DNA of 58,547 nt from a virus: the IMG/VR virus record IMGVR_UViG_3300027861_000035, positions 1 through 58,547 of that record, one strand, 5' to 3'. Below, piece after piece: positions 20,180-28,809 of the stretch. Under the pieces are notes generated by a model. It saw nothing but the letters and a program-made list of their open reading frames with translations. It made no database searches and had not been told where the DNA came from. Numbering within the stretch: position 1 is the first letter of the stretch; each line of letters starts with the position of its first letter. Position numbers and translations under genes: made by a program.

Positions 20180-21261
20180 CTTCGTAGTATGTTAGGAAAC
20201 TCTGCGTGAATATTTAACATATCAGTAAAGAAGTTTCTCGTCCATTCAAACTTAGCTTCCTTAGAGTATTTGATTAAGTCCTGCCTTTTCTCTTGCCAAG
20301 GTGCTAACTCTGCGAAATCACTTTTACCCCAATCAGCATTAAGGTGAGGGTAGTTCTTAAAGTTCCAACCATAATGGACAATTGTATTAGGAGGTATCTC
20401 TTCATCATGTGTCCATGTGTCTGTCCTTAATCTATCGTCTCTTAATGATTCTATGTCCAAATTACTATTTGCTATTGCTAGGCTAGGTGCAATCATATCA
20501 GTTTCATGTCTCATACCTAATGGATGTTTAATCTCCATAAGGTGAATTAACAGGTAATTGAAGTTCATAATATCGTTAAGTAACTTGGGTTTAAGGTCTG
20601 GGACTTTAAACTTAAATAATACTGCTCCTTGTTTCCACTTAGCGATTTTATTCTTGTTCATGCCTGTTAGTCGCATGATGTCTTCAAGGTTCTGTCCCCT
20701 GAAAGCGTTTTTCTTGAAGTCTCTTGAGGTTTGGAACTCATCTACTTGGTCAGGAGCGTGAGCTTTCTTAAACGCATTCTTACGCCCTGGAATCCAGTTA
20801 TAGGACACTACATTCCCGTCAGGTACTTTAGGTATTTCACCTGAGAACCAAAGGTCTTGTTCCAAAATCCAAACTTCGTCCCACGCATCAAAGCAACCCG
20901 CATTCGCCCATTCAATCCATGCTGACCACTTGTTGAGTCCTGCATACGGTTTTCCGTGCCAATTACCATTACCTACAAAACGAAAAGCGCGATTTTGTCT
21001 TCCGAAGTTTTGGCTATACCTTTGAGGCATGGTAGGGTATGATTGAGTGATACCTTGTAACCACTCACTAGCAATGTGTCCTTCATAATCGGGTCTTGAA
21101 GGTTCGGTGTAGTAATCAGGGGAAGCCCAAAATAGGAATATGTCCTTTGGGTCTATCTTTGCTCTCTTTGTTAAGGAGTACAGGAACAATTCTAGCTGCC
21201 ATAGCAAATAGGGTTTATCCTCTACAAATACCGAGTAACATATCTTCTTTTTAGCCATCAT
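20146..21261 (-). CDS. Putative glycosyltransferase
   Basis: A 371-residue protein. ICYSVFVEDKPYLLWQLELF (6-25), with spaced aromatic motifs (SPDYYTEP, KPYAGLNKWSAW, EVWILEQDLWF, IVHYGWNFK), resembles the eukaryotic/viral hydroxyproline-arabinosyl/peptidyl-galactosyl transferase type. EQDLW may act as the nucleotide-sugar/metal site in place of a classic DxD. Acceptor unknown. A CTATAATA box lies just upstream (21265-21272). Confidence 0.5.
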   Translation of the reverse strand: MMAKKKICYSVFVEDKPYLLWQLELFLYSLTKRAKIDPKDIFLFWASPDYYTEPSRPDYEGHIASEWLQGITQSYPTMPQRYSQNFGRQNRAFRFVGNGNWHGKPYAGLNKWSAWIEWANAGCFDAWDEVWILEQDLWFSGEIPKVPDGNVVSYNWIPGRKNAFKKAHAPDQVDEFQTSRDFKKNAFRGQNLEDIMRLTGMNKNKIAKWKQGAVLFKFKVPDLKPKLLNDIMNFNYLLIHLMEIKHPLGMRHETDMIAPSLAIANSNLDIESLRDDRLRTDTWTHDEEIPPNTIVHYGWNFKNYPHLNADWGKSDFAELAPWQEKRQDLIKYSKEAKFEWTRNFFTDMLNIHAEFPNILRRCTKKNHELRV

Positions 21262-21264
21262 AAG

Positions 21265-21272
21265 TATTATAG
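21265..21272 (-). promoter_or_regulatory. CTATAATA box
   Basis: On the minus strand, four bases before ATG 21261. Confidence 0.4.
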
Positions 21273-21500
21273 TTATTTTTTACCGTAAGTACTGTCGTAA
21301 AATGAATTAATTCTCTCTGTATCTTCTTCCTCTACGGCTCTTTGCAGCACTCCTGACGCATTTCTAATATGGGAGTAGTGTTTACTGGAGTCTGTGCCTT
21401 CGTGCCTTACAACGCTTCTTAAGGCGTACTGAATGCCTTGGAACTCATCGGGTGTAAGTGTAATCTCAACATTACCTCTAATTTCGTTATTTTCTAGCAT
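21273..21500 (-). CDS. Hypothetical protein
   Basis: A 75-residue charged protein (MLENNEIRGNVEITLTPDEF..., ERINSFYDSTYGKK), helical in the middle. Overlaps the upstream gene's stop by one base. Not recognised. Confidence 0.55.
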   Translation of the reverse strand: MLENNEIRGNVEITLTPDEFQGIQYALRSVVRHEGTDSSKHYSHIRNASGVLQRAVEEEDTERINSFYDSTYGKK

Positions 21501-21769
21501 CAGTCAATCTCCTTAGAAGAATCGTAGTCTGTAAAAATATAAGATGCGGAGTTTTTACTCTTTCGTAATTCTTCCAACTCTTCGTCAGTAGCGTCTATGG
21601 GTTCCACCAACCATGTGTATGGGTCGCAATCTTCTTCCCATTCTAAAGGGGATTTAGCTATAATTTCTTTTTCTTCTATTATATTCTCAACGGCATTTGC
21701 GGGTGTTTCTCCTTCTACAAGTATGAGTTCATGAGCTAGGACTTTCTTAAATACGATATATTTTTTCAT
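21500..21769 (-). CDS. Hypothetical acidic protein
   Basis: An 89-residue acidic protein starting MKKYIVFKKVLAHELILVEG, with a Trp-containing EEDCDPYTWLVEPID segment. Overlaps both neighbours by one base, a tight operon. No domain recognised. Confidence 0.55.
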   Translation of the reverse strand: MKKYIVFKKVLAHELILVEGETPANAVENIIEEKEIIAKSPLEWEEDCDPYTWLVEPIDATDEELEELRKSKNSASYIFTDYDSSKEID

Positions 21770-22098
21770 TAGTAGGTTTTGTAGTTGTTACCTATACCTT
21801 TAAACTTATAGGTATAGGGGTTAGTTTTATCAAAGTTCTGCCAAACGATTTCGCCATTCCAAAGGTCTAGTACGAATCGCTTGGTATCAAAAATATTAGT
21901 ACTGTTAGCTGGGAGTTTAGTGTACCGCGATATACCCCACCTTACAGCAAGGTGTATTTTCCCATAAACTTCGCTGTGTGCTTCAAAGCGCGAGTCCGTC
22001 TCATTACCTTTCAATGTAAAGGACTTGTACCTGCAATAACCTCTAATATGCTTCATAGGGTTTTCTAAAACCTCTTTTTCTGTGTACCTAACTCTCAT
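21769..22098 (-). CDS. Hypothetical protein
   Basis: A 109-residue basic, aromatic-rich protein (IRGYCRYKSFTLKGNETDSR; LWNGEIVWQNFDKTNPYTYK), probably a small beta-rich domain. Overlaps neighbours by one and four bases. Not recognised. Confidence 0.55.
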   Translation of the reverse strand: MRVRYTEKEVLENPMKHIRGYCRYKSFTLKGNETDSRFEAHSEVYGKIHLAVRWGISRYTKLPANSTNIFDTKRFVLDLWNGEIVWQNFDKTNPYTYKFKGIGNNYKTY

Positions 22099-22889
22099 GC
22101 GCTTACACCCTTTAGTTCAGCCAGCATAACAGTCATAGGTAACTCAGTATTGATAGCACAGATAGTATCAGGTTCAACAATTCCACTATACAGAGTGGAT
22201 AGGTAATGTAACCAACTATCATGTTGGTAACGGTCAGAAATCATTGGGAATACACTCTTAGCTTTCTGGCTATTCTGCGCTCTGGTATTATGATAGTAAC
22301 CCCTGGAAGCCCCTAGAGATGATTCATAATCATTGTGAATCCCATCCAGAGAAATCTCCATAATCACAGAATCTATCTCCTCAAAGTAACGAATGGTATC
22401 GAGAATCTTCAAAAAAGCAACTGAGGGATGCTGCATATCTGAAGTGTATTGTATAGCCTCACAACTATACAAAATACCTCTATCTGCTATCGTATGTCCT
22501 TTAACATCATACCCTACGGTTGTGGACAATTCAAGAATCCTTTTAAGCATTGCAGTAGTAAGGACAATACCAACAGAAGTATCTGTAGACACATACTTTA
22601 GATTGGGGATATGGTGCTTGGCAACAGTAATGAATGAGCCTGTAGGTAGAGGGTTTCCCTCTTGCAATTTCTCCATTGTCTGTTGGTAAAAGGTAGTAAT
22701 GGATTTCATAGCGTCAATATCTCTTTCAAGAAACAGAGTAGAGTTCCTCGAAATCATTGCTTTCTTATGTTTATTATTATACCTACTATCCGAGAGGCTA
22801 TTTGCCGCCAGCAAAGAAGTAGATGCAAGGTAAAGTGATTTAAGTAAGGAGTAACCCACTTGACGCGGAAGTTTATTAGTTTGTTTCAT
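22095..22889 (-). CDS. Hypothetical protein of the MoxR/VWA operon
   Basis: A 264-residue soluble protein with no motif I recognise. It is linked by a 14-base overlap to the sigma-like gene upstream and by four bases to the next gene, so it belongs to the same polycistronic unit as the MoxR ATPase, HExxH and VWA proteins. It may be a substrate or adaptor of that machine, by position only. Confidence 0.55.
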   Translation of the reverse strand: MKQTNKLPRQVGYSLLKSLYLASTSLLAANSLSDSRYNNKHKKAMISRNSTLFLERDIDAMKSITTFYQQTMEKLQEGNPLPTGSFITVAKHHIPNLKYVSTDTSVGIVLTTAMLKRILELSTTVGYDVKGHTIADRGILYSCEAIQYTSDMQHPSVAFLKILDTIRYFEEIDSVIMEISLDGIHNDYESSLGASRGYYHNTRAQNSQKAKSVFPMISDRYQHDSWLHYLSTLYSGIVEPDTICAINTELPMTVMLAELKGVSA

Positions 22890-23460
22890 TGTTGTAGTCC
22901 CGTAAGTCGTACTTCATCTTCTCGATGGCGTTACGAACTTCATTTTTTGGTTTGTTAGTGATTCGTGAAAGTTTAGAAATGTTTAGAGTGCCATCAGGTT
23001 TAATGATTCTCATGTCAGATATTACAGCATCGGCAATTGCCTGGGATGTAGTGTCTAGGTTAGCGTCATCAAATGCTGAAATAGAGGTTGGCTCTTGTTC
23101 AAGGTTAGCACTTGCATACACATTGCCTGTTTCAGTAGAGAACATTTCGGGGTTAGATGAAAGAGAAACGCATCGTCTGATTTCGTATTTCTTCTTAATC
23201 TTGGTTCCAACATTGTTCTTCTTATTCCACAGACAGGTTTTAATGTATTTATCAAAAGGCGTAGTACCAAAATAGGTATCGAAGTCCTGTCCCGTCTTTC
23301 GAGCAAAGGCATCGCAAGCGTCCATAGCTGTAATTGCAAGTTCTTGGTTACTGTCATCAAAATCATGTGCAACCTTATCCCCTCCAATCTTATGCGATAC
23401 CGCATACATCAAACGCTTATACTTTTTATGGATTTTAAACCATTGGTCATTAGTAAGCAT
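22876..23460 (-). CDS. Possible sigma-factor-like regulator
   Basis: A 194-residue protein. ATG 23460 overlaps the VWA gene stop (TGATG), so it is preferred over an earlier in-frame start. The N-terminal half (YKRLMYAVSHKIGG, NQELAITAMDACDAFARKTG, then YFGTTPFDKYIKTCLWNKKN) has the helix pattern of sigma70 region 2, and the C-terminus (GTLNISKLSRITNKPKNEVR) looks like a helix-turn-helix. Similarity is weak and visual; it could bind RNA polymerase or be another DNA-binding protein. Confidence 0.4.
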   Translation of the reverse strand: MLTNDQWFKIHKKYKRLMYAVSHKIGGDKVAHDFDDSNQELAITAMDACDAFARKTGQDFDTYFGTTPFDKYIKTCLWNKKNNVGTKIKKKYEIRRCVSLSSNPEMFSTETGNVYASANLEQEPTSISAFDDANLDTTSQAIADAVISDMRIIKPDGTLNISKLSRITNKPKNEVRNAIEKMKYDLRDYNNETN

Positions 23461-24371
23461 CAGGACAAAAACCCCGCAAACGCTCGGAACAATGCACCAG
23501 AAAAGTCCTCTTCTGCACAAAGCATATTCTCCCCATAAATATCCTTCTTACGCTCATCCCCTTCAGCACCTAGCATAAGTGTAAGATTAGGAATCCCTCT
23601 AAGGTACTTCATACGCATAGCTTTGGTATCTTCGCTTCTGAATTGGTAATCAGTCACGCCCAAAGAGCAGTATGCTTCACCATCAGTAAGGTTAAACACA
23701 ATACACTTTTTAGTTTTTACATTCTTCGCAATCCATTTCTGCAATGCGGGGAGAACAGCGTACTCGCAAGTATAACTTCCATCGTAATCACCAGACTTAA
23801 AAATAATAGGAGAGTTAGTACCTACCTTCAACAAACGGTCATAGTTGTTATCGCGCTTAGACGAAGTAAACACTCTGGAAAGAACAGCCATTCCGCCATT
23901 CTTAGTTCCTGTAAGCGAAGTACCATGAACTGTAGGAGCAGACTTAATAAAAACCTCAATAGGAATCTTACCCTTCAAGACAGTTGCATTAGCCTTCGCA
24001 AATGCAGATGCTACCGCCGTACATACATTAATGTAAGTTAGCTTACCTACACTTGTATCAATAGTATTACTCATACTACCTGAACCATCAATGAGAAACA
24101 CAATAGTAGTGTCTGCTGATATAGAACGAATGGTTTTCTGAAAGATGTTATCCGCATACTGATACTTATGCAAAGAGCGAGGGTTCAAGTACCCTTTCCT
24201 AGATGCTACCTTACGAGTCTTATTCTGCTCAAGCAACAAAGTGATATGCCTCTTAAACTTTTCATAAAGTTCATTTCTCATAGAGAGAGTATTCTCCGCT
24301 AAAGAAGCTGAATACCTCTCTGGTTCATACAAAGGCTTTTCGGAGAAAGCCAAACCTGTCGTTTCGGGCAT
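23460..24371 (-). CDS. von Willebrand factor A (VWA) domain protein, CobT-like
   Basis: A 303-residue protein with a complete VWA core: TTIVFLIDGSGSMS (88-101) is the MIDAS metal-binding loop, with LTDGE later as the second acidic site. In bacteria such proteins pair with MoxR-type AAA+ ATPases (CobS/CobT, RavA/ViaA) to insert metals or remodel partners. Here the MoxR gene is two genes upstream in the same operon. The N-terminal ~85 residues are helical and probably mediate partner contact. Confidence 0.8.
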   Translation of the reverse strand: MPETTGLAFSEKPLYEPERYSASLAENTLSMRNELYEKFKRHITLLLEQNKTRKVASRKGYLNPRSLHKYQYADNIFQKTIRSISADTTIVFLIDGSGSMSNTIDTSVGKLTYINVCTAVASAFAKANATVLKGKIPIEVFIKSAPTVHGTSLTGTKNGGMAVLSRVFTSSKRDNNYDRLLKVGTNSPIIFKSGDYDGSYTCEYAVLPALQKWIAKNVKTKKCIVFNLTDGEAYCSLGVTDYQFRSEDTKAMRMKYLRGIPNLTLMLGAEGDERKKDIYGENMLCAEEDFSGALFRAFAGFLS

Positions 24372-25147
24372 TAGAGAATCACCAAGGTAGGGGTTTGTGA
24401 CTGGGAGAAAGAAATGTCGTAAGTAATAGTACCTTTTTCAATTACCTTCCGTATAGAAGAGCTTAGGGTATCCGTATCTAAATTAATATCAATCGCCTTA
24501 AAGTTAAGCTCATTTACTCCACAACCTGTATACGCGAATGAGGAGGTAGGAAATACCGCACCATCGGAAGACATAATGATATTATTAGTTAAACCAGACC
24601 AACCATCTGCATCCTTAGATTGGATAAGGTTATCGTTAAGGTCTTGCTGGAAGGAAGCCTTTGCCATACTTACAGCATTGGAGATAGTAAAATCGCTGTT
24701 TAGAGTCATGCCCTTACCCATAAGGAAAGAAACTGCATTGTTAATTTCTTTAAGTGAATCGTCTCCGCTTACTTTAGGAGTATTGGCAGAACCCATAAAA
24801 GCAGAATACTTTTTCCGCGCTTCCTCAACACGCATTTTCACAGTTTCAGGTCGAGCATACGACATTGCATGAACATCCGTTACAGTTTCTCCAGAACGAA
24901 CCATGCGGTCAAAGTACTTAACTTGCTTGCACTCACTAGACGAACCAAAGATAGTAGCTAAATCGTTACGACAGGTATCAATAAGACTGTTTAGGTCACG
25001 AACACAATCATTTTGTGCTGATTGATAAACCTTGAACTCTGCTTTGTAATCAGCAACATCTTGGTCAGTAAAAGTAGCAAGTGTTTGCTCAGGCAAATCA
25101 TTGTTAGAGAGAGGATGTTTAATGTGGTATAGTTTAGGTGAAGTCAT
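24371..25147 (-). CDS. Hypothetical protein of the MoxR/VWA operon
   Basis: A 258-residue protein. ATG 25147, just after the upstream stop, is chosen over an in-frame upstream start that would overlap it. It has a helical N-terminal half and a Ser/Thr/Asp-rich C-terminal half (SSSIRKVIEKGTITYDISFS). One-base overlap with the VWA gene implies linked synthesis. No known domain; its location suggests a subunit of the same complex. Confidence 0.55.
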   Translation of the reverse strand: MTSPKLYHIKHPLSNNDLPEQTLATFTDQDVADYKAEFKVYQSAQNDCVRDLNSLIDTCRNDLATIFGSSSECKQVKYFDRMVRSGETVTDVHAMSYARPETVKMRVEEARKKYSAFMGSANTPKVSGDDSLKEINNAVSFLMGKGMTLNSDFTISNAVSMAKASFQQDLNDNLIQSKDADGWSGLTNNIIMSSDGAVFPTSSFAYTGCGVNELNFKAIDINLDTDTLSSSIRKVIEKGTITYDISFSQSQTPTLVIL

Positions 25148-25151
25148 GGTT

Positions 25152-26462
25152 TTAGTTTGTTGCGTCAAAGATTACAGTATCGAAAGTTACAGTACGGTCA
25201 GAAAATGATTCGGTTGCTGTATGAACCCGAATATTTTTAAATGATTTGATTTGTTGCACCATCCCAGGGGACATCACAACATTTTCTCTCTCTTTCTCTA
25301 ATAGTTCCCTAAGCTCTTGTGCATTCTGCGGAGCAGACTGTTCAGAGCTATCAGTAGTTTCATTTAGAGAAATGTCCATAGAGGTAACAGTTTTACCTGA
25401 AGCATCCATTGATTGGTTAGTATTAACTTTAAGGTCTTTAAGTAGTTCTTTAGCCGAGTCTACAGCAGATTTTTCAGCATCTTGTTGGGCTTCTTCATGT
25501 TTCGCAACAGTCGTTTTGTCTAGTTGCTCATCTAGAGAATCCCCAATACTATGATTAACCTTGCCGCCAAAGTAACCATTAATATCAAACTCAGAATCGT
25601 CACCATCTTGAGATTGCTTCGCATCAGGAGGCATACCGCAATGTTTAATGTACTCCTCATAAATGTGAGAAGCTATTTCCTCTTTGTAGGCAGTAAACAA
25701 CCCAGTCGGATAAGAAAGAGCATCTGCATCAATAATACCTTGAGTGTCCCCATAAGTACTTTCGATGTACGGAAACTTGTGCATACCTTTATGGTGCATA
25801 AGAATCATATACCCAATAGAAACTAAATCCCTACTTTCGTTAGAGAAACTACCATTCTTAATCGCTTCAAGTAGTTGTGCCTCACCCTTCTTGTCTATCT
25901 TGTCGATATACTTTCTAAGGTTTGGAGGGGTGTTAGCGTCAATTCTAACATCCTCTACTGCATTGATTAAAAACAACAAATCGCCTAACACTTTGCGAAT
26001 AAATGAGATGTCTGCTCCACACGCCTCATTACCTAGAATCTTGTCCATAGTAATAGAAGAATCGGTAAACACTCTTTCTGCTAGGGTTAGCCCATAACAA
26101 TCAATCTGCTCCATCAATGTTCTGAGGAATTGAAATGACAATTTATGGTAGAACTTCTCGCTAGGAGTAAGTTTAATATGATGCAACTCATGTATCATTG
26201 CACCAATAGTTTCATCTACTCGACCCACTTGCAAAAGATTAAAAGGGATTATCACTTCCCCCCTTGATACACACGCTCTTGGAGATTCGGTTGCATTGGT
26301 AGGGAAAGCGATAGAAACCTTTTTATCAGGAACAATAATGTCTCGGTAATATTCAATAAGTGTCTGCACATCATACAGAGTTTTAGGTGCAAGGCTTTCA
26401 ATTTGGCTACCTTCACCTAACCACCGATTCATGTATTCGGCATCTATGGTAGGCTCTTCCAT
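25152..26462 (-). CDS. HExxH protein associated with MoxR/VWA genes
   Basis: A 436-residue protein with HELHH (91-95) in IGAMIHELHHIKLTPSEKFY, the zinc-binding active-site helix of metallopeptidases, in the position seen in VWA-like/metallopeptidase-like proteins that accompany MoxR ATPases. The middle is helical; residues ~280-400 are Asp/Ser/Gln-rich and probably flexible. The C-terminus ends FDTVIFDATN. It may cleave or bind a substrate delivered by the ATPase. It starts two bases after the MoxR stop. Confidence 0.65.
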   Translation of the reverse strand: MEEPTIDAEYMNRWLGEGSQIESLAPKTLYDVQTLIEYYRDIIVPDKKVSIAFPTNATESPRACVSRGEVIIPFNLLQVGRVDETIGAMIHELHHIKLTPSEKFYHKLSFQFLRTLMEQIDCYGLTLAERVFTDSSITMDKILGNEACGADISFIRKVLGDLLFLINAVEDVRIDANTPPNLRKYIDKIDKKGEAQLLEAIKNGSFSNESRDLVSIGYMILMHHKGMHKFPYIESTYGDTQGIIDADALSYPTGLFTAYKEEIASHIYEEYIKHCGMPPDAKQSQDGDDSEFDINGYFGGKVNHSIGDSLDEQLDKTTVAKHEEAQQDAEKSAVDSAKELLKDLKVNTNQSMDASGKTVTSMDISLNETTDSSEQSAPQNAQELRELLEKERENVVMSPGMVQQIKSFKNIRVHTATESFSDRTVTFDTVIFDATN

Positions 26463-26464
26463 TA

Positions 26465-27274
26465 TCAGTTTACCTCAAACATACCAAGCGAATCGGCATA
26501 CTCACGAATGATGTTAGCATCATTGATAACGCTGCAAGAATCTTCCTCGTACATAGAAAGCAGGACATTGTTAAGAATATCTTTGAGAGAGAACTTATCC
26601 ATAAGAGGAACGCACTCCAAAACCATACGAGTTGAAATCTGCGAAGAGATTTTGCTATCCTTGTACTGTTGGTGAGAGTAATCATAAACCTGAACAAGAG
26701 GCTTCGATTTCTTAGAAACCTCACCCCCGAAAAGATGAGTAATGTACTTGGAAAGTTCCTTTCCCTTAATGTAATCAAGGTGAAAAGGAATAAAACGGTC
26801 CTTCAAAGCACGGTCTAGTGAACGCGCAGAAGAATAGTCCAGCCCGATATTTGCAGTAGCAACGAAACGCACCGAGGGTTCTACCGTAATGGTTTCCCCA
26901 GAACCACCAAGTTCCTCAACACGAATGTCCCTACGGAAATCCAACAATGGAAAAATGATATTAAAGGCATCATCCGAAGCCCTGGAAAGTTCATCAAGAA
27001 TAATGAGCGTATTAGGAGTCTGAATGGCTTTAATAAAGTCCGAGGTTTGGAATCGGGTCGTACCGTCCTCCAAAACATGATAGCCGATAAGAGAAGTCCT
27101 AGCGTCCTGTGTGGAACCCATGTTAATTACAACTGGATTCAGTCCTAGTGAGGTTGCTACTTCCAGGCAAAGTGTGGTTTTGCCACACCCTGTTGCCCCT
27201 GTAAGTAAACAGTTTTTGCCCGACTCAATTAGAGTCGAAAGCATTTCTTTTTTAGTTTCGTCAATTACGAACAT
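26465..27274 (-). CDS. MoxR/CobS-type AAA+ ATPase
   Basis: A 269-residue ATPase with Walker A GATGCGKTT (26-34), Walker B LIILDELSRA (Asp94, Glu95), sensor-1 FVATANIG and the DRALKDRF arginine-finger segment, all in MoxR/CobS order. These ATPases act as chaperones or metal-insertion machines with VWA partners. It is the first gene of the operon running to about 21.3 kb; AGGACTT before the ATG is its ribosome binding site. Confidence 0.88.
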   Translation of the reverse strand: MFVIDETKKEMLSTLIESGKNCLLTGATGCGKTTLCLEVATSLGLNPVVINMGSTQDARTSLIGYHVLEDGTTRFQTSDFIKAIQTPNTLIILDELSRASDDAFNIIFPLLDFRRDIRVEELGGSGETITVEPSVRFVATANIGLDYSSARSLDRALKDRFIPFHLDYIKGKELSKYITHLFGGEVSKKSKPLVQVYDYSHQQYKDSKISSQISTRMVLECVPLMDKFSLKDILNNVLLSMYEEDSCSVINDANIIREYADSLGMFEVN

Positions 27275-27333
27275 TAGTAAGTCCTATGGTTAAAGTATAG
27301 TTAAACGGACGGGACTTCTCCCGAACGACCCCC

Positions 27334-27361
27334 ATTTTAACATAATCTCCTCCAATGTCAA
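27334..27361 (-). promoter_or_regulatory. Early-type promoter for the MoxR/VWA operon
   Basis: On the minus strand TTGACA (27361-27356), 16 nt, TAAAAT (27339-27334). Leader of about 50 nt to the MoxR gene. The long dyad lies just upstream, as in the early block. Confidence 0.65.
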
Positions 27362-27398
27362 TAGCCTAGGTGTAAGAAATCGAGTAAAAACGAACATT

Positions 27399-27433
27399 CG
27401 CCCTAAGTCGTTACACAGCAAGGACTTAGGGCG
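27399..27433. repeat. TAAGTC...GACTTA dyad, copy 8 (perfect 11-bp arms)
   Basis: CGCCCTAAGTC (27399-27409) and GACTTAGGGCG (27423-27433) around a 13-base centre containing ACACAGC, the same central sequence as copies 2 and 4. Placed upstream of a minus-strand promoter, so the dyad serves units on both strands. Confidence 0.75.
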
Positions 27434-27466
27434 CATATAGGCTCTGCGACAAACTGTACTCTGTGT

Positions 27467-27886
27467 TTACTCGGAATCAGAATCCGTAGTGTCCAGTTCG
27501 TCCTTATCCGTATCTAACAACCACATTAACTCAAGCTGCGAAGACGAAAGTGTTTCCCTACTATCAACAATATTGAAAGTTCTGCGTACTTTACTCTCAA
27601 CCTCTTTGTCTGTGAAGATTAACCTATCCCAAAAATCAATAAAGGTTCCACTATCTTCTCTTGTTATATACAGAAATGCGAGTACTTGAAAAGCCTGTCG
27701 TAAAAATCTATTAGATTTATACCCTTTTTTGGTTAGGTCGTGACTGTCCTCATAACCTAGCAACCTGGAAATGAGGTTTGACTCGTTCGGAGACATAGAA
27801 AGATTAAGAAGAGGTTCCAGGTTCCTGAAACACGACAACTCCTCTTCGGACATCTTTAACTTAACAATGTAGTTTTTGCGTTCCAT
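27467..27886 (-). CDS. Hypothetical protein
   Basis: A 139-residue protein, helical, with an acidic C-terminal tail (DTDKDELDTTDSDSE). It begins right after an AAAAGTCAA box. No similarity recognised; it is alone between the MoxR operon and a basic small protein. Confidence 0.55.
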   Translation of the reverse strand: MERKNYIVKLKMSEEELSCFRNLEPLLNLSMSPNESNLISRLLGYEDSHDLTKKGYKSNRFLRQAFQVLAFLYITREDSGTFIDFWDRLIFTDKEVESKVRRTFNIVDSRETLSSSQLELMWLLDTDKDELDTTDSDSE

Positions 27887-28035
27887 CTTTGACTTTTCTA
27901 ATTACACCATCGCATGATGGTTATAAGTATCTAGGTAATCAGGAACATGATTGTAGTCGCATGGACTATAATATAATATGGAGGCAAGGTATAACATAAA
28001 GGTGATGCGTCAAGAGTGGTTTTTGACTTTCACGC

Positions 28036-28386
28036 TTATACCTTCGTCATTTTTGGTTTGTGCGAACTAGATTTGTGGTTTGAGTGAGTTGAATCCCGCC
28101 GTTCAGGTTTGTCTGAGCGGTGGGGTTTGACTTTTGACTTTCCACCAAATCCCACCGTCAAATCAGGTTTCCAGGCATTATCAAAAGTCCTACCAAACTC
28201 GGAAGCTGGGGCACCTTGAACTACAAAGCCTGTCTCGTTGACTTTCTTCATACGCTTCCTCTTCTTGCCCTTCCCCGCTTTATCGAGTGAGATAGCGACA
28301 GCTTGCTTCTGAGGATAGCCCTCATCGCTTAGCTTGCTTATATTAGAGGACACGTCCTCTTGACTTTTACCTGTTCGTAGGGGCAT
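28036..28386 (-). CDS. Small basic protein
   Basis: A 116-residue Lys/Arg-rich protein. MPLRTGKSQEDVSSNISKLS (1-20) and EGYPQKQAVAISLDKAGKGK match a short N-terminal motif seen in many small phage proteins; the C-terminus is low-complexity Lys/Ser/His. ATG 28386 is chosen because that family start is well conserved. Three AAAAGTCAA boxes fall within or just before it. Probably binds nucleic acid. Confidence 0.6.
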   Translation of the reverse strand: MPLRTGKSQEDVSSNISKLSDEGYPQKQAVAISLDKAGKGKKRKRMKKVNETGFVVQGAPASEFGRTFDNAWKPDLTVGFGGKSKVKPHRSDKPERRDSTHSNHKSSSHKPKMTKV

Positions 28387-28492
28387 GATTGTTTGACTTT
28401 TCCTTGTGGGGGGGTATGGGTATAGTAAGAGCACCTATAGGACTTGACTTTTACTAAGTTTCCCATACTTGACTTTTACTAAACTTATATAG

Positions 28493-28536
28493 GTAAAAAA
28501 AGAACCCCTCGGGCCAAAGGCTTCAAGGGGTTCTTA
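28493..28536 (-). terminator. Rho-independent terminator
   Basis: On the minus strand AGAACCCCT pairs with AGGGGTTCT (9 bp), with an inner GCC/GGC helix, then TTTTTTT. Confidence 0.88.
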
Positions 28537-28551
28537 AATTTAAAGAAAGTT

Positions 28552-28779
28552 TTATGCCTCGTTCAAGATTTCAACTTCGGCAGGTTCAGCAATCTCATCT
28601 TCGAGACCAAGCTCTGCCCTAATCTCCTCGATGGAATCCAGCATTTCTTGTTTCTGCTCCTTTGCTTTATCAAGCGCAGTTTGAGTTTCAGAAATGTAGT
28701 TGTCCACCCCTTGGATGCCGTTCTCGTAACCTTCCAGCATTTGAGCCAGATATTTTTCAGATGTTGATGTAGTGTTCAT
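28552..28779 (-). CDS. Acidic coiled-coil protein
   Basis: A 75-residue protein forming one long charged helix (YISETQTALDKAKEQKQEML; DSIEEIRAELGLEDEIAEPA). It has its own CTATAATA box (28784-28791) and terminator, so it is a single-gene unit. Function unknown. Confidence 0.65.
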   Translation of the reverse strand: MNTTSTSEKYLAQMLEGYENGIQGVDNYISETQTALDKAKEQKQEMLDSIEEIRAELGLEDEIAEPAEVEILNEA

Positions 28780-28783
28780 AATG

Positions 28784-28791
28784 TATTATAG
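28784..28791 (-). promoter_or_regulatory. CTATAATA box
   Basis: On the minus strand, five bases before ATG 28779. Confidence 0.4.
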
Positions 28792-28809
28792 AAAATTTTG
28801 CGCGATTGT

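Noticed and set aside
27964-28070. 31-residue plus-strand ORF after TATAATATAATATGGAGG
   Set aside because: No good -35 box at a suitable distance, no conservation evidence, and it runs antisense into a better gene.
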